64,000 nucleotides of DNA from Mycocentrospora acerina (Eukaryota > Ascomycota > Dothideomycetes > Pleosporales): contig JAKUHH010000080.1 in assembly GCA_022701365.1 (NCBI GenBank), positions 64,436-128,435 of the forward strand. The letters are read 5' to 3'. The translations under genes and the position numbers were made by a program. The notes beneath the pieces are model-generated. The model searched no databases, was not told where the DNA came from, and saw nothing but the letters and a program-made list of their open reading frames with translations. This document shows positions 34,991-43,712 of the stretch, in pieces. Position 1 is the first letter of the stretch; every line of letters begins with the position of its first letter.

Positions 34991-37900
34991 ATGTCTACGC
35001 CATCGCACGCACGATTCGATCACGACGACTCACTTATGATGAACGCGTACAGCCTGTCCAACCTAGGTCCCTCCCCAAATGCGACTGGCACTCCGCCCAC
35101 TATGCCAACCTACGACGATTTCGACATGGCATACGCGCAGACCCAGCGATTTGACATGCGCCAAGAGGCGAGAGAAAGCATCGAAAACATGAGCGAGGGC
35201 AACATGAGCGGTCTCAGTTTGCCGTTGCGCAAGATGAGTACAGCCGGTAGTCTGGGCGGCATGGCACCTGATGTAAATACCAGTCCAGAGAGTGTGCCCA
35301 CGTTGGGTATGCTCTCCATGGACTACACACAAGACGAACACTCTGCATCTGGCACAAAGATGGAGAGTAACGAGACTGCCGGCTTCTCTCCTGCTTCACG
35401 GCGGAGCAAAGACGAGGGCCAAGACACCCCGCAATGGAGCGAGCTGAAGACGAAAGCTGGCAAAGAGCGAAAGAGATTGCCTTTGGCATGTATTGCATGT
35501 AGAAGGAAGAAGATTCGCTGCTCAGGCGAGAAACCTGCGTGCAAGCACTGCCTGAGAAGCAGGATCCCGTGCGTGTACAAAGTCACCACAAGAAAAGCTG
35601 CACCAAGAACAGACTACATGGCTATGCTCGACAAGCGTTTAAAGCGCATGGAAGATCGCGTCATAAAACTAATTCCAAAAGAGAGCTTGCCTTCGGTCGC
35701 TAATGTCAGGCGATCTGTAGTGAAGCCGCCCATACCCGGCGCACCGCTCAAAATGCCACCGACAAAGAAGCGCGTTGCAGATGAAGCATTTGGAACAGAG
35801 TTGGATGAATGGTCAAAGTCCAAAGGCTCAGATCCAGATGCTGCGGGGCAGACATCTCGTGTGGCTGAGTCAGATGAAAGTAAGCTTCTCACTGAAGGCG
35901 CAGAAAGCTTGCCATCAAAGGAGATACAAGAACATTTAACCCAGGTCTATTTTGATCATGTGTACGGCCAAAGCTACCCTCTACTGCACAAGCCGAGCTT
36001 CATCAGAAAATTAGCCACTGGGAAAGTGCCACCAGTGCTCATCTTAGCAATCTGCGCCATATCAGCTCGATTCTCAACACATCCACAACTGCGAACAGAA
36101 CCATGTTTTCTGCGAGGTGACGGATGGGCGGAGAAGGCAAGAGAGATTGCTTTGAAGCGATATGACTCTCCCAACATCACGATCCTGATTGTCTATTTAC
36201 TTCTCGGACTTCATGAGTTCGGAACATGTCAGGGTGGACGAAGTTGGATGTTTGGTGGTATGGCGCAGAGGATGGCGTACGCTCTGCAGCTGCACAAGGA
36301 AAATGAGTTTGACCCTTCTGCGAGCGAGGCCGACCGGAAACCGCTCAGCGCTACAGATCGGGAGATTCGGCGGCGGACCATGTGGTCATGTTTCCTGATG
36401 GATCGGTTCAGCTCCTCTGGCTCAGATCGACCGCTCTTTGTACAGGAACAACACATTGAAATACAACTGCCCGTAAAAGAACATCTTTACCTACACGAAA
36501 TTCAGGCACCAACGGAAACCTTAGAAGGCGACGTACCGAATCCAGTTCCACCTGACAGTAACCAGCTAGCGGATGCTCGTGAGAACATGGGTGTTTCGGC
36601 GTACACCATCCGATTGGTTTGTCTCTGGGGCAAGGTCATAAAGTACATGAATCTGGGTGGCAAGGATCGTGAGACAGTTCCGATGTGGTCGCCTGAGTCA
36701 TTATTCCATTCACTCAAAAAAGAAGCCAAAGACTTTAAAAATTCACTTCCTGAGATGCTCATATACACACCAGAGAATCTCAAGAGTCACGCAATTGGTA
36801 AGACTGCGAATTCATTTCTATACCTTCACATCTTGTGGCAGCAGATTATGCTTTTCACACACCGCTTTGCTTTGCCTTCAACAGCGGGTGCGCGGCCACC
36901 AAGGGACATGCCTCATGATTTTCTCACCGAATCCGCACGTGCAGCACTAGAGGCTGCGAACCAAATCTCTCTCTTAATCAATGAAGCAATGGACCATCCC
37001 GTTGCCGCACCCTTTGCAGGATACTCGGCTTTCTTTTCGTCCACTGTTCACATCCATGGTGTCTTCTCAAAGAATGCAAAGCTCGAGGCCCAGTCGAAGA
37101 AGTATTTAGCATACAATGTCAAATACCTGACAAAGATGAAAAAGTACTGGGGCATGTTTCATTACATTGCAGAGAACTTGAAAGAGCTATATCGACAGCA
37201 CGCAGATGCACAACTACAAGGGCAAGGCGCAGCCGGTAAAGGGGCTCAAAAAGCCAGCATTTTTCAATATGGGGACTGGTTCGACAGATACCCACACGGC
37301 GTCTCCAAGACTGATTACGAGGACGCTGCCATACCAAACACAAAGGAAGCAGGCTCAGACGCTGTGCTCGGCTACAAAAGCGATCTCCAGAGTGTCGAAG
37401 AGTTCTTCGCCTCACTCTCTCCACCATCGAAAGGGGACCAACGGAAACAAGCACGCAAAAACAAGTCAAAATCCGTATCCAAAGCAGAATCCAGTCTCTC
37501 CACCATTGCAGAACCACCGCACCCACATCTCCTTAATGGTCAAGTCCAGCAATCCCCCCATATGGGGCAGCAACTTAATCAAATGAACATGGACGCATCC
37601 TTTGACCCCCTGCACTACTTTTCGCAGCAATCGCAGCACAATGCCTCGCAAAACTTCCTCGCCGAATATGCCGGCAACAGTCTCCCTCATCTCAGCACAT
37701 CCCCCACACTCCTACACAACCACACGCAAATCGACACCAACATGTCACCCTTTCCCGACCTCGCCGCCGACTTCAACGCCAATTACTGGAACCTCGACCC
37801 CATGGGCCTATCCAATCCACAAGTCCACCACGGCCATGTCCTCTACCCCATGAGCACGTATTTTGTCCCGTTCAACGTTGACCCCCCCACGCTACCGGAT

Positions 37901-38119
37901 GTAGATGTGTTTGGAAGTGGGGGGAGCGAGGCGTTTGGGTTTAATCTCGGGGCGGGCGAGAGCGTGGACATTGATCTGGTGAGTGGGGACGGGTCGGTGG
38001 GGTTGAGGCGGCGCGATGAAGATATTAGGGCTGTGAATGGGAATATGCACAGGGCTGGGGGCGGGATTATGGAGGGATTGGAGGTACTGGGTGGGCTGGA
38101 TGGGTTGGATAGAGAGTAG
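34991..38119 (+). CDS. Zn2Cys6 transcription factor with fungal-specific regulatory domain
   Basis: Uninterrupted 1042-residue protein from the ATG at 34991. The N-terminal 160 residues are Ser/Met/Asp-rich and probably disordered. The binuclear zinc cluster has Cys167, 170, 177, 184, 187 and 194 (C-x2-C-x6-C-x6-C-x2-C-x6-C) with basic RRKK between, followed by a basic linker and a short coiled-coil (MLDKRLKRMEDRVIKL) for dimerisation. The fungal-specific middle domain starts near residue 310 (VYFDHVYGQSYPLLHKPSF) and includes the GRSWMFGGMAQRMAYALQLHKE block, then RRRTMWSCFLMDRFSSSG. The tail is Gln/Asn/His-rich. Target genes are unknown; the nearest downstream genes are the secreted Tyr-rich protein and the UstYa-like enzyme, but adjacency alone does not show regulation. 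Confidence 0.93.
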   Translation: MSTPSHARFDHDDSLMMNAYSLSNLGPSPNATGTPPTMPTYDDFDMAYAQTQRFDMRQEARESIENMSEGNMSGLSLPLRKMSTAGSLGGMAPDVNTSPESVPTLGMLSMDYTQDEHSASGTKMESNETAGFSPASRRSKDEGQDTPQWSELKTKAGKERKRLPLACIACRRKKIRCSGEKPACKHCLRSRIPCVYKVTTRKAAPRTDYMAMLDKRLKRMEDRVIKLIPKESLPSVANVRRSVVKPPIPGAPLKMPPTKKRVADEAFGTELDEWSKSKGSDPDAAGQTSRVAESDESKLLTEGAESLPSKEIQEHLTQVYFDHVYGQSYPLLHKPSFIRKLATGKVPPVLILAICAISARFSTHPQLRTEPCFLRGDGWAEKAREIALKRYDSPNITILIVYLLLGLHEFGTCQGGRSWMFGGMAQRMAYALQLHKENEFDPSASEADRKPLSATDREIRRRTMWSCFLMDRFSSSGSDRPLFVQEQHIEIQLPVKEHLYLHEIQAPTETLEGDVPNPVPPDSNQLADARENMGVSAYTIRLVCLWGKVIKYMNLGGKDRETVPMWSPESLFHSLKKEAKDFKNSLPEMLIYTPENLKSHAIGKTANSFLYLHILWQQIMLFTHRFALPSTAGARPPRDMPHDFLTESARAALEAANQISLLINEAMDHPVAAPFAGYSAFFSSTVHIHGVFSKNAKLEAQSKKYLAYNVKYLTKMKKYWGMFHYIAENLKELYRQHADAQLQGQGAAGKGAQKASIFQYGDWFDRYPHGVSKTDYEDAAIPNTKEAGSDAVLGYKSDLQSVEEFFASLSPPSKGDQRKQARKNKSKSVSKAESSLSTIAEPPHPHLLNGQVQQSPHMGQQLNQMNMDASFDPLHYFSQQSQHNASQNFLAEYAGNSLPHLSTSPTLLHNHTQIDTNMSPFPDLAADFNANYWNLDPMGLSNPQVHHGHVLYPMSTYFVPFNVDPPTLPDVDVFGSGGSEAFGFNLGAGESVDIDLVSGDGSVGLRRRDEDIRAVNGNMHRAGGGIMEGLEVLGGLDGLDRE

Positions 38120-38570
38120 AAGTGGGGTGAAGTGAGGGTGGACGGGGTCGGGATATACCAATTTTGTTTCTGTTTTGGGAGAGTTGAGAGAGAGAGAGAG
38201 AGAGAGAGAAATGTAATCAGCAGACTGTAAGAATTGGATGAAAGGAGAAGAAACATATCCAGTGTGAATTTTTTTGCGGCCCTGTTGGTTTGCCGAGTTG
38301 CACCCCCCTTCACACTCGTGGAATTATTAGCATGTGTATGTCGAAGGTTGAGGTCAAGGTCGTCGTCGCTGTTGTCGTCGCCATCATCATGTCACACGGC
38401 GTGATTAAACAAGTCGAAACGAGAACGCAGTTAACTAGCCAACTCCCCCGTTCAGAGTGTATAATTAGCTACGAACTTGGAGGCCCAAATAAATCACGCC
38501 TCCTGATGGTTTCCTACTCTCTCTCTCTCTCTCTTACCTCACTCACGCACACCCCATACCTGTACACCGC
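38120..38570. other. Convergent 3' region with GA and CT microsatellites
   Basis: Between the stops of the Zn2Cys6 gene (plus) and the Tyr-rich protein gene (minus). It contains a GA run at 38186-38209 and a CT run at about 38519-38534. No coding exon seen. Confidence 0.6.
38186..38209. repeat. GA dinucleotide microsatellite
   Basis: About eleven GA units, in the presumed 3' UTR of the Zn2Cys6 gene. Confidence 0.9.
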
Positions 38571-39275
38571 TCACTCCTTCATCTCGGCTCTCTGCGCAAT
38601 CCCCTCGGGATAACTGCTATATGACCCGTAGTTGATGTACGGACTACACACACCCCGGACTTGTCAGCAGCGAATAGGCATTCTCCGGGCTGGATTTTTA
38701 GAAATGACGGGATAAGATACCACGAGATAAGACAAGGGATTACAAGGGAGTTTTTTTTTAAATATCAAATATACATACTTGTACTTGCCATACCACGCGT
38801 CAGGCAGCTTATTCACCTTGAGCTTGGCACTGCCGCTGATTTCCTCCACAGAAGGAACGAGCGTGTTGGAGCGCTTCTCCAGCATGTTCATATTCGCCGT
38901 GGCTGTGTTTTCGTTCACGTCGTCATGCTGTTGGAGGAGGGGGAGAAGAGCAGGGAATGTGTAGCGCTTCATTTTGTCTTCCCCGTTCTTATGTGCTGCT
39001 GTGTGTCTATCGGTTAGCAAGTGGCTGTGGTGGTCGTCTTGCCGATGTGGGTGCTTAAGGGGAACGAGAGTAAGTGGGGATGTTGGGAATTTGCGACACA
39101 GAGCGAGATGGGGAGTGGAAGAGGGAGGTTTAAACGTACCGACGCCCGTTCGGTAGGTTCCGTAGGTGGTGTAAGGGGTGTAGCTCTTGTAGCTTGTGTC
39201 TTTTGCTTGGTTGGTGGGCGCGGCGGTGGCGAAGACGGTGAGAGTAGTTAAGAGGAGGGGGAGGGGAAGATGCAT
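38571..39275 (-). CDS. Small secreted tyrosine-rich protein; candidate peptide precursor
   Basis: Three exons, 39275-39140, 38998-38779 and 38643-38571, join in frame to 142 residues. ATG at 39275 starts a clear signal peptide (MHLPLPLLLTTLTVFATAA, cleavage likely near APT). Just after it comes a Tyr-rich block, YKSYTPYTTYGTY. A second block of the same kind, YNPYINYGSYSSY, lies close to the C-terminus and is created by the third splice. Between them are dibasic KR sites (KMKR and LEKR) suited to Kex2-type cleavage. It contains no cysteines, so it is not a typical disulphide-rich effector. The acceptor of intron 1 could be three bases downstream (loss of one residue). It is divergent from the UstYa-like gene, 913 bp away. 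Function is unknown; a precursor role is inferred from context only. Confidence 0.68.
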
Positions 39276-40188
39276 GTTGGTAGCTGTGGAGTTTGATTAA
39301 GAAAGGGGTGGGAAGAAAGGTGGGTAACAGTAGGATTAAAAGGAGTGAAGTGAAAGTATGGAAGGAACGCGGCTTCTTGTATTATTTTGTTAGTTGTATG
39401 AGGGGGTCTTGGGAAAGGGAAACACCTGATTCGTGAGTTGCTTGTTTGGTTGTTGCGAGACATATGATGTGTGAATACGTACTTCTTGAAGTGATTGAGA
39501 TGTTGAGTGGTGGTCATGGATGTATAGATGTTGAGATAGAGTGGCTGGTAACAGGACTTGTGGTCATGAAACTCATTATTGATGAGGCGGCACTACACAT
39601 TGGTCAGGCTATTCGTTATGGGAGGTGGATGACTTGATGTATGTGTTACGCAGGGACGTGATTGATTTGTGTGTGACATTGAGAACCTGCGTCACTGTGT
39701 GACAACACTGTATGGTTGGATTATCTGACACTGGTGGTTCGCATGAATGAGGATGTACTGAGGTGCAGCGTGTAGGCCTCGTTGAGTCGAGTCATTATTG
39801 TCTCTTGCCAAAGTAAGCAAAAGGTACTGCGAATTCGTCTCTTAATGTTCTCTCTTAATGTTCTCTCTTAATGTTCTCTCTTGATGTTCTCTCTTAATGT
39901 TCTCTATTAGTGATGTTGGCTACCTCTCCTCAGACAAGCAGTAACAAGTCATTGACAGAGAATCTGCAAGTCACACACCATAGATATGGTAGTACCGATA
40001 ATATATCCAGAAACACCGTGAAACCCATCAGCAAACATGCATAACATGGTATTAGCACATCGTACAACAGCGCTTGTGGTCTGCAGAACGTGAATTGTCA
40101 ACGTTAATGACTCCTGCCAGACAAGAGGTGCACACCGGCCACCTTCCTACAATCAATTCTTCATCTGATCCGTTACCTCCAAAACACC
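39276..40188. promoter_or_regulatory. Divergent promoter between the Tyr-rich protein gene and the UstYa-like gene
   Basis: 913 bp between the two start codons. It should hold both promoters. A 13-nt tandem repeat lies at 39838-39909. No coding exon seen. Confidence 0.5.
39838..39909. repeat. 13-nt tandem repeat, about 5.5 copies
   Basis: Unit TCTCTTAATGTTC, nearly identical in each copy (one T-to-G change in the fourth and one A in the last). It lies about 280 bp upstream of the UstYa-like start and about 560 bp upstream of the Tyr-rich protein start. Confidence 0.9.
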
Positions 40189-41270
40189 ATGCTAAGTTTT
40201 TTCCGCATCCGCCCAACATACGCACATGTTTCACCCCAAGATTCGGATTCAGAAAGCGTAGACGCTGAAGCGGCCCTCTCCGATCCCTCGTCGACGTCTC
40301 CAACGCTAAAATCACGTCATTTCAATGATCCAAATCGCGACGCCCGAGTTGCTGTCAAGACCCTCATGCTATGCAGTATCATATATCTCGGTGCAGGACT
40401 GTGGATAGGACTCGGCGTACGAGCTGGCGAATTTGTCATGGATGCGGATGATTTCTGCATGCGTCATGTTTCGCAGTATTGTGAGTACATTGGATCGGAA
40501 GGAGGGTGGGGGGTTTGTGTTTGTATGTGCGATTAACAAAGTTAGCGCCAGTAGTGAGAGATGTAAAGCCAAGCTGGCACACGCAGCAGTTCAATGGCAC
40601 TTTTCTATACGAGAACGTATATCGGCAACCCGCAGGACCAGAGGTAGACGCTGCATGGACTGCTTTGGGTGTCAACTGTGAGTCATGTTTACCGGCTCAT
40701 GAAGCCATATCTACTAACACGTCTAGATCGAAGCGTTGTGATTCCAGAGAGCGAAGCAGCGAAGGCTGGGCTGCGATCGGATCAAGTAAAGATTAGTCAG
40801 GAGTACGGTGGAGGGTTTCCTGCAAATGTAGAAGGATTGCATCATTTGCATTGTCTAGTAGGTACTCAAAGTCACGACTTGCGTGCAGTGGAGTATTGAC
40901 AGAGTCCCAGGACCTCTTACGCAAGGTGTTGCATTGGAACTATGATTACTATCTAGCAAAGAAGGATGGCCCGTTCGTGAACAGTGAGTACATTGTGCGC
41001 ATCCACACGACGCACTGCTTGGACATGCTGCGACAGGTGTTGATGTGCAATCCCGATGTTGGGGTTCTTGGTCAGGTATGGTGGCAGCCGGAAGATGAAC
41101 CGAATCCAATGGCGTTTGTGGACTTCAACACGAAGCATCGATGCCGTGACTTTGAGGGTGTTCGAGCTTGGGCCGAGGCGCATCAGTTGCAACCAGACAC
41201 GGAGGTTAACATGAGCCGCTTCTACGAGATGCCCAGGCCAGGGGACATGGTATATGCTGCGATTCCATGA
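40189..41270 (+). CDS. UstYa-like DUF3328 family oxidase
   Basis: Member of the DUF3328 (UstYa) family, whose studied members carry out oxidative modification or cyclisation of ribosomal peptide cores in ustiloxin and cyclochlorotine-type pathways. Exons 40189-40480, 40546-40677, 40727-40857 and 40911-41270 (introns 65, 49 and 53 nt) give 304 residues. A cytosolic N-terminus of about 60 residues is followed by one membrane helix (LMLCSIIYLGAGLWIGLGV), giving type II topology. The lumenal part has SQYSPVV and FNGTFLYENVYRQPAGPEVDAAW. Both family HxxHC motifs are intact: H180-H-L-H183-C184 and H217-T-T-H220-C221, followed by LDMLRQVLMC. All expected catalytic-type residues are present, so it is likely active. 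It is divergent from the secreted Tyr-rich gene. Confidence 0.9.
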
Positions 41271-41464
41271 GGGGCCATGCTGTGCTGGAGCACGTTAGTC
41301 TCAAGCGTACATGTACAGCCACTATCAATGTTCAAGACCAGCATAGATTTGCCCACGGGAACTGCGAGTGTTGACAGCAGTGCTTGTAGACTATGAAGAA
41401 GTCGCAGCCATGTGTCGCGTGCTCAAACGACAGCCATGTGCAGCCAAAGCGGGGTAGGTCAGGC

Positions 41465-42058
41465 TCAGTTCTGGCGCGGCTTGACGACGCCGTCGTGCAT
41501 GATGTAGTAGACGACGGTGCTGTCTGAGTCTGCTGTGGCCAGCACCACTCTCTTGGTCGTCCTCCAAGGGTTGGGCGCATCCTCGTCTGGGGCCGTCGAC
41601 GACTCGAGCGCGGGCGGAAGCACACTGATGGCGTCGAAGACGCGGGCCAGCCTGCGCAGCGTCCACTGCTCATTCAGGCGGGTGGGCAGCACCCATTCTC
41701 GCTCTGGCTGCGCCTTGACCTCGAGGCCACTGCCCGCGCCCACGGCCTTGCTTGCCTTCCTCGCACGGTCTGCATTCTTCAGCAGCTCAATCTGCTCGTC
41801 GGGGTGGACGTAGAGGCGCTGGGCAGGCAGGCCCGAGACCAGCGGGCGCGGCAGAGGCTCGTTGGAGAGCGGCGAGTGCGTGTGGAGGCGCAGCTGGGTC
41901 CAGCGGTGCTGGTGCTCGAGGTTGTGCTGGATCTGGCGGGCGAGCGTGTGCAGATTCTGAAGATGGCTGCTGCTGGCGGCGCGCTGCTTGGGGTCGCACA
42001 CAAACGACTGCAGCGGGGCCGGGGCAGGTGCCGATGGCGTGTCTGCGGGCCTCGTCAT
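41465..42058 (-). CDS. SEN15: tRNA-splicing endonuclease subunit Sen15
   Basis: Structural subunit of the heterotetrameric Sen2-Sen34-Sen54-Sen15 endonuclease that excises introns from pre-tRNA. Single exon of 197 residues from ATG at 42058 (MTRPADTPSAP). The Sen15 fold is seen in the second half: WVLPTRLNEQWTLRRLARVFDAI and KRVVLATADSDSTVVYYIMH, ending DGVVKPRQN, the characteristic C-terminus of fungal Sen15. The N-terminal half is helical (SSHLQNLHTLARQIQHNLEHQ), as expected. Third codon positions are strongly G/C. Transcribed divergently from the GPI-type repeat protein with 323 bp between starts. Confidence 0.9.
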   Translation of the reverse strand: MTRPADTPSAPAPAPLQSFVCDPKQRAASSSHLQNLHTLARQIQHNLEHQHRWTQLRLHTHSPLSNEPLPRPLVSGLPAQRLYVHPDEQIELLKNADRARKASKAVGAGSGLEVKAQPEREWVLPTRLNEQWTLRRLARVFDAISVLPPALESSTAPDEDAPNPWRTTKRVVLATADSDSTVVYYIMHDGVVKPRQN

Positions 42059-42381
42059 GGCGAAACTGGGCCAGCGGTGCGCAAGCAGTTGGCGATTGGC
42101 GGTGCAGTGTTGCGCAGGACGACGAGGTCGAGGAAGCTGTTCTCTACCGGGAAGGAGCGTAGATCTGTTAGAGCACCTGGCCAATCGCGTGCAGCCGCCG
42201 AGGGCCTCCAAGACAGCAGCAGGAATGCAGCTGCCTACGATGTAATGGCTCGTCTGCCAGCGCCCGCGAGCCTTTGCATCCGCGTGTCTATGTCTCTCTC
42301 GCCCTCCCTCTCCATTACTCTTTCTCTCTCCATCACGCCCTATTCTCCCACTTCCACGCAAACTTAAATTCAAATCCAGCC
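42059..42381. promoter_or_regulatory. Divergent promoter of SEN15 and the GPI-type gene, with pyrimidine tract
   Basis: A CT-rich tract (42290-42352) ends about 30 bp before the plus-strand ATG at 42382. Such tracts commonly precede transcription starts in filamentous fungi, so it probably belongs to the plus-strand gene. Confidence 0.5.
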
Positions 42382-43030
42382 ATGCTCGCCTCGACCATCG
42401 CCCCAGCCCTACTGTTCCTCGCTAGCGCCGTCGTGGCGCAGGTACCCACCACAAGCGAGGCCGTCTTTACCATCCAGACGTCTGTCCCAGTAGTCGACTG
42501 CAACTGCTTTCAGGAGCCATGCACTGAATGTGTGTGTTGATTCAACTCTACCTTGCAAATGCATTTGTGACTTACCCGTGCAAGGCTCCACCCCCGTCGC
42601 GGGAACTCTGACGAGCGCGGCTGGCACAACCCCCATCTCGACTGGCGACGATTCGTACACGACTGACACGGGTGTGATGTCGATTCCGTGGGGAGAGACT
42701 CCCATCTCTACCGGTGCCGACTCGTACACGACCGACACGGGCGTCATGTCGATTCCGTGGGGAGAGACTCCCATTTCCACGGGTAACTTGCCTTCTACTT
42801 CAGTCTCGGGGGTCATGTCAATTCCCGCAGGAGAGACGCCAATTTCTACCGGCAACCTGCCTTCGTCTGCCTCTGCCAGTGTGTCTGCAACTTCATCCCG
42901 GCTCGTTCCTCCCCAAGTATCGTCAGCTGCAGCTTCACCCGCACTCAGGACCAGCAATACCCCATATGCATTAGCAGTGGTAGTGTCTGGCTTTTCTTTG
43001 CTTGTTGGCGCTGCCTGGACATTGTCCTGA
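42382..43030 (+). CDS. GPI-anchor-type cell-surface protein with 23-residue repeats
   Basis: Exons 42382-42529 and 42585-43030 join in frame (55-nt intron) to 197 residues. The N-terminus MLASTIAPALLFLASAVVAQ is a signal peptide. A short Cys-containing segment (DCNCFQEPCTEC) follows. The centre is a Ser/Thr-rich tandem repeat of 23 residues (PISTG to MSIPWGET) in three full copies plus a partial fourth. The Ser/Ala-rich C-terminus ends in a hydrophobic segment (YALAVVVSGFSLLVGAAW) typical of GPI-anchor addition. It is probably a heavily O-glycosylated wall or surface protein; function unknown. The donor could be any of three overlapping GTGTGT positions, and only the first (42530) was checked to keep frame. 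Reading through the intron gives a stop after 52 residues. Confidence 0.75.
42632..42838 (+). repeat. 69-nt in-frame coding tandem repeat, three copies
   Basis: Copies at 42632-42700, 42701-42769 and 42770-42838. The first two are close at DNA and protein level. The third differs in its middle (NLPSTSVS replaces the DSYTTDT region). A truncated fourth copy follows. Confidence 0.88.
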
Positions 43031-43712
43031 GACAACAGAATGAGCTGATGTTGTTGTGTTGTTTTATTTGGCAATGTAGATTAACGTGGATCAAAAATTG
43101 TGGGGACTCTACAAAATCAGGAAATCAGGAAATCAGGATATCGGGATGACTAGTTTACGAATATAACAATGTGCATGTACTCACACCACCTCACGTTGAC
43201 CGATTACCCTGACACGCCAGGCACGCCAGGCATAGCTGGAGAGTTTCCAAAGTCGCAAAACTACGTTGACTAGCAAAACTCTACTTGTACATGACGAATA
43301 CGTATTCGGCGTATTGTATACGTGTTCGTATGACAAACGGCCCTCTATACGCCAGAGTGGCTCAACGGCCTGGCCACAGATACGCGTATTGTTAGCGTCG
43401 TAGCTCCCGTGTGGGTCTGGGGGCGCCTGTTCCAGATCACGCCTGTACCCCAGCTCTCAAACCAGCTCCGTGCTGGCCGTGCATCCAATTACCACCATAA
43501 CCGTCGCCTTGCGCTGCAGGCTTTTCCCTTATCCATGACGCACTTCCAAGCTACCTCTCCTGAGTAAAACAGGTGCCGCCAAGGCCGTTGCCACTGCCAA
43601 TCGAGCCGCGTCAACAACTTGGCTTACCGCGGGGACGTACTAGTCACGCCTTCTAAGAATATACAAACACTACTGGGCCCCTCGAGCGACTGCCTCCTCT
43701 CGCCCAGCAGCC
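43031..43712. other. Intergenic region, no gene seen
   Basis: 3' UTR of the GPI-type gene and promoter of the DUF2985 gene. A region near 43350-43440 has a weak resemblance to a tRNA D-arm but no T-arm, so it was not called. Confidence 0.5.

Noticed and set aside
42409..43074. 221-codon minus-strand frame antisense to the GPI-type repeat protein
   Set aside because: It is a shadow caused by the 69-nt repeat. The plus strand has signal peptide, splice sites and GPI tail.
43350..43445. tRNA-Ser/Leu-like D-arm (AGTGGCTCAACGGCC)
   Set aside because: No T-arm consensus follows and the acceptor ends do not pair.
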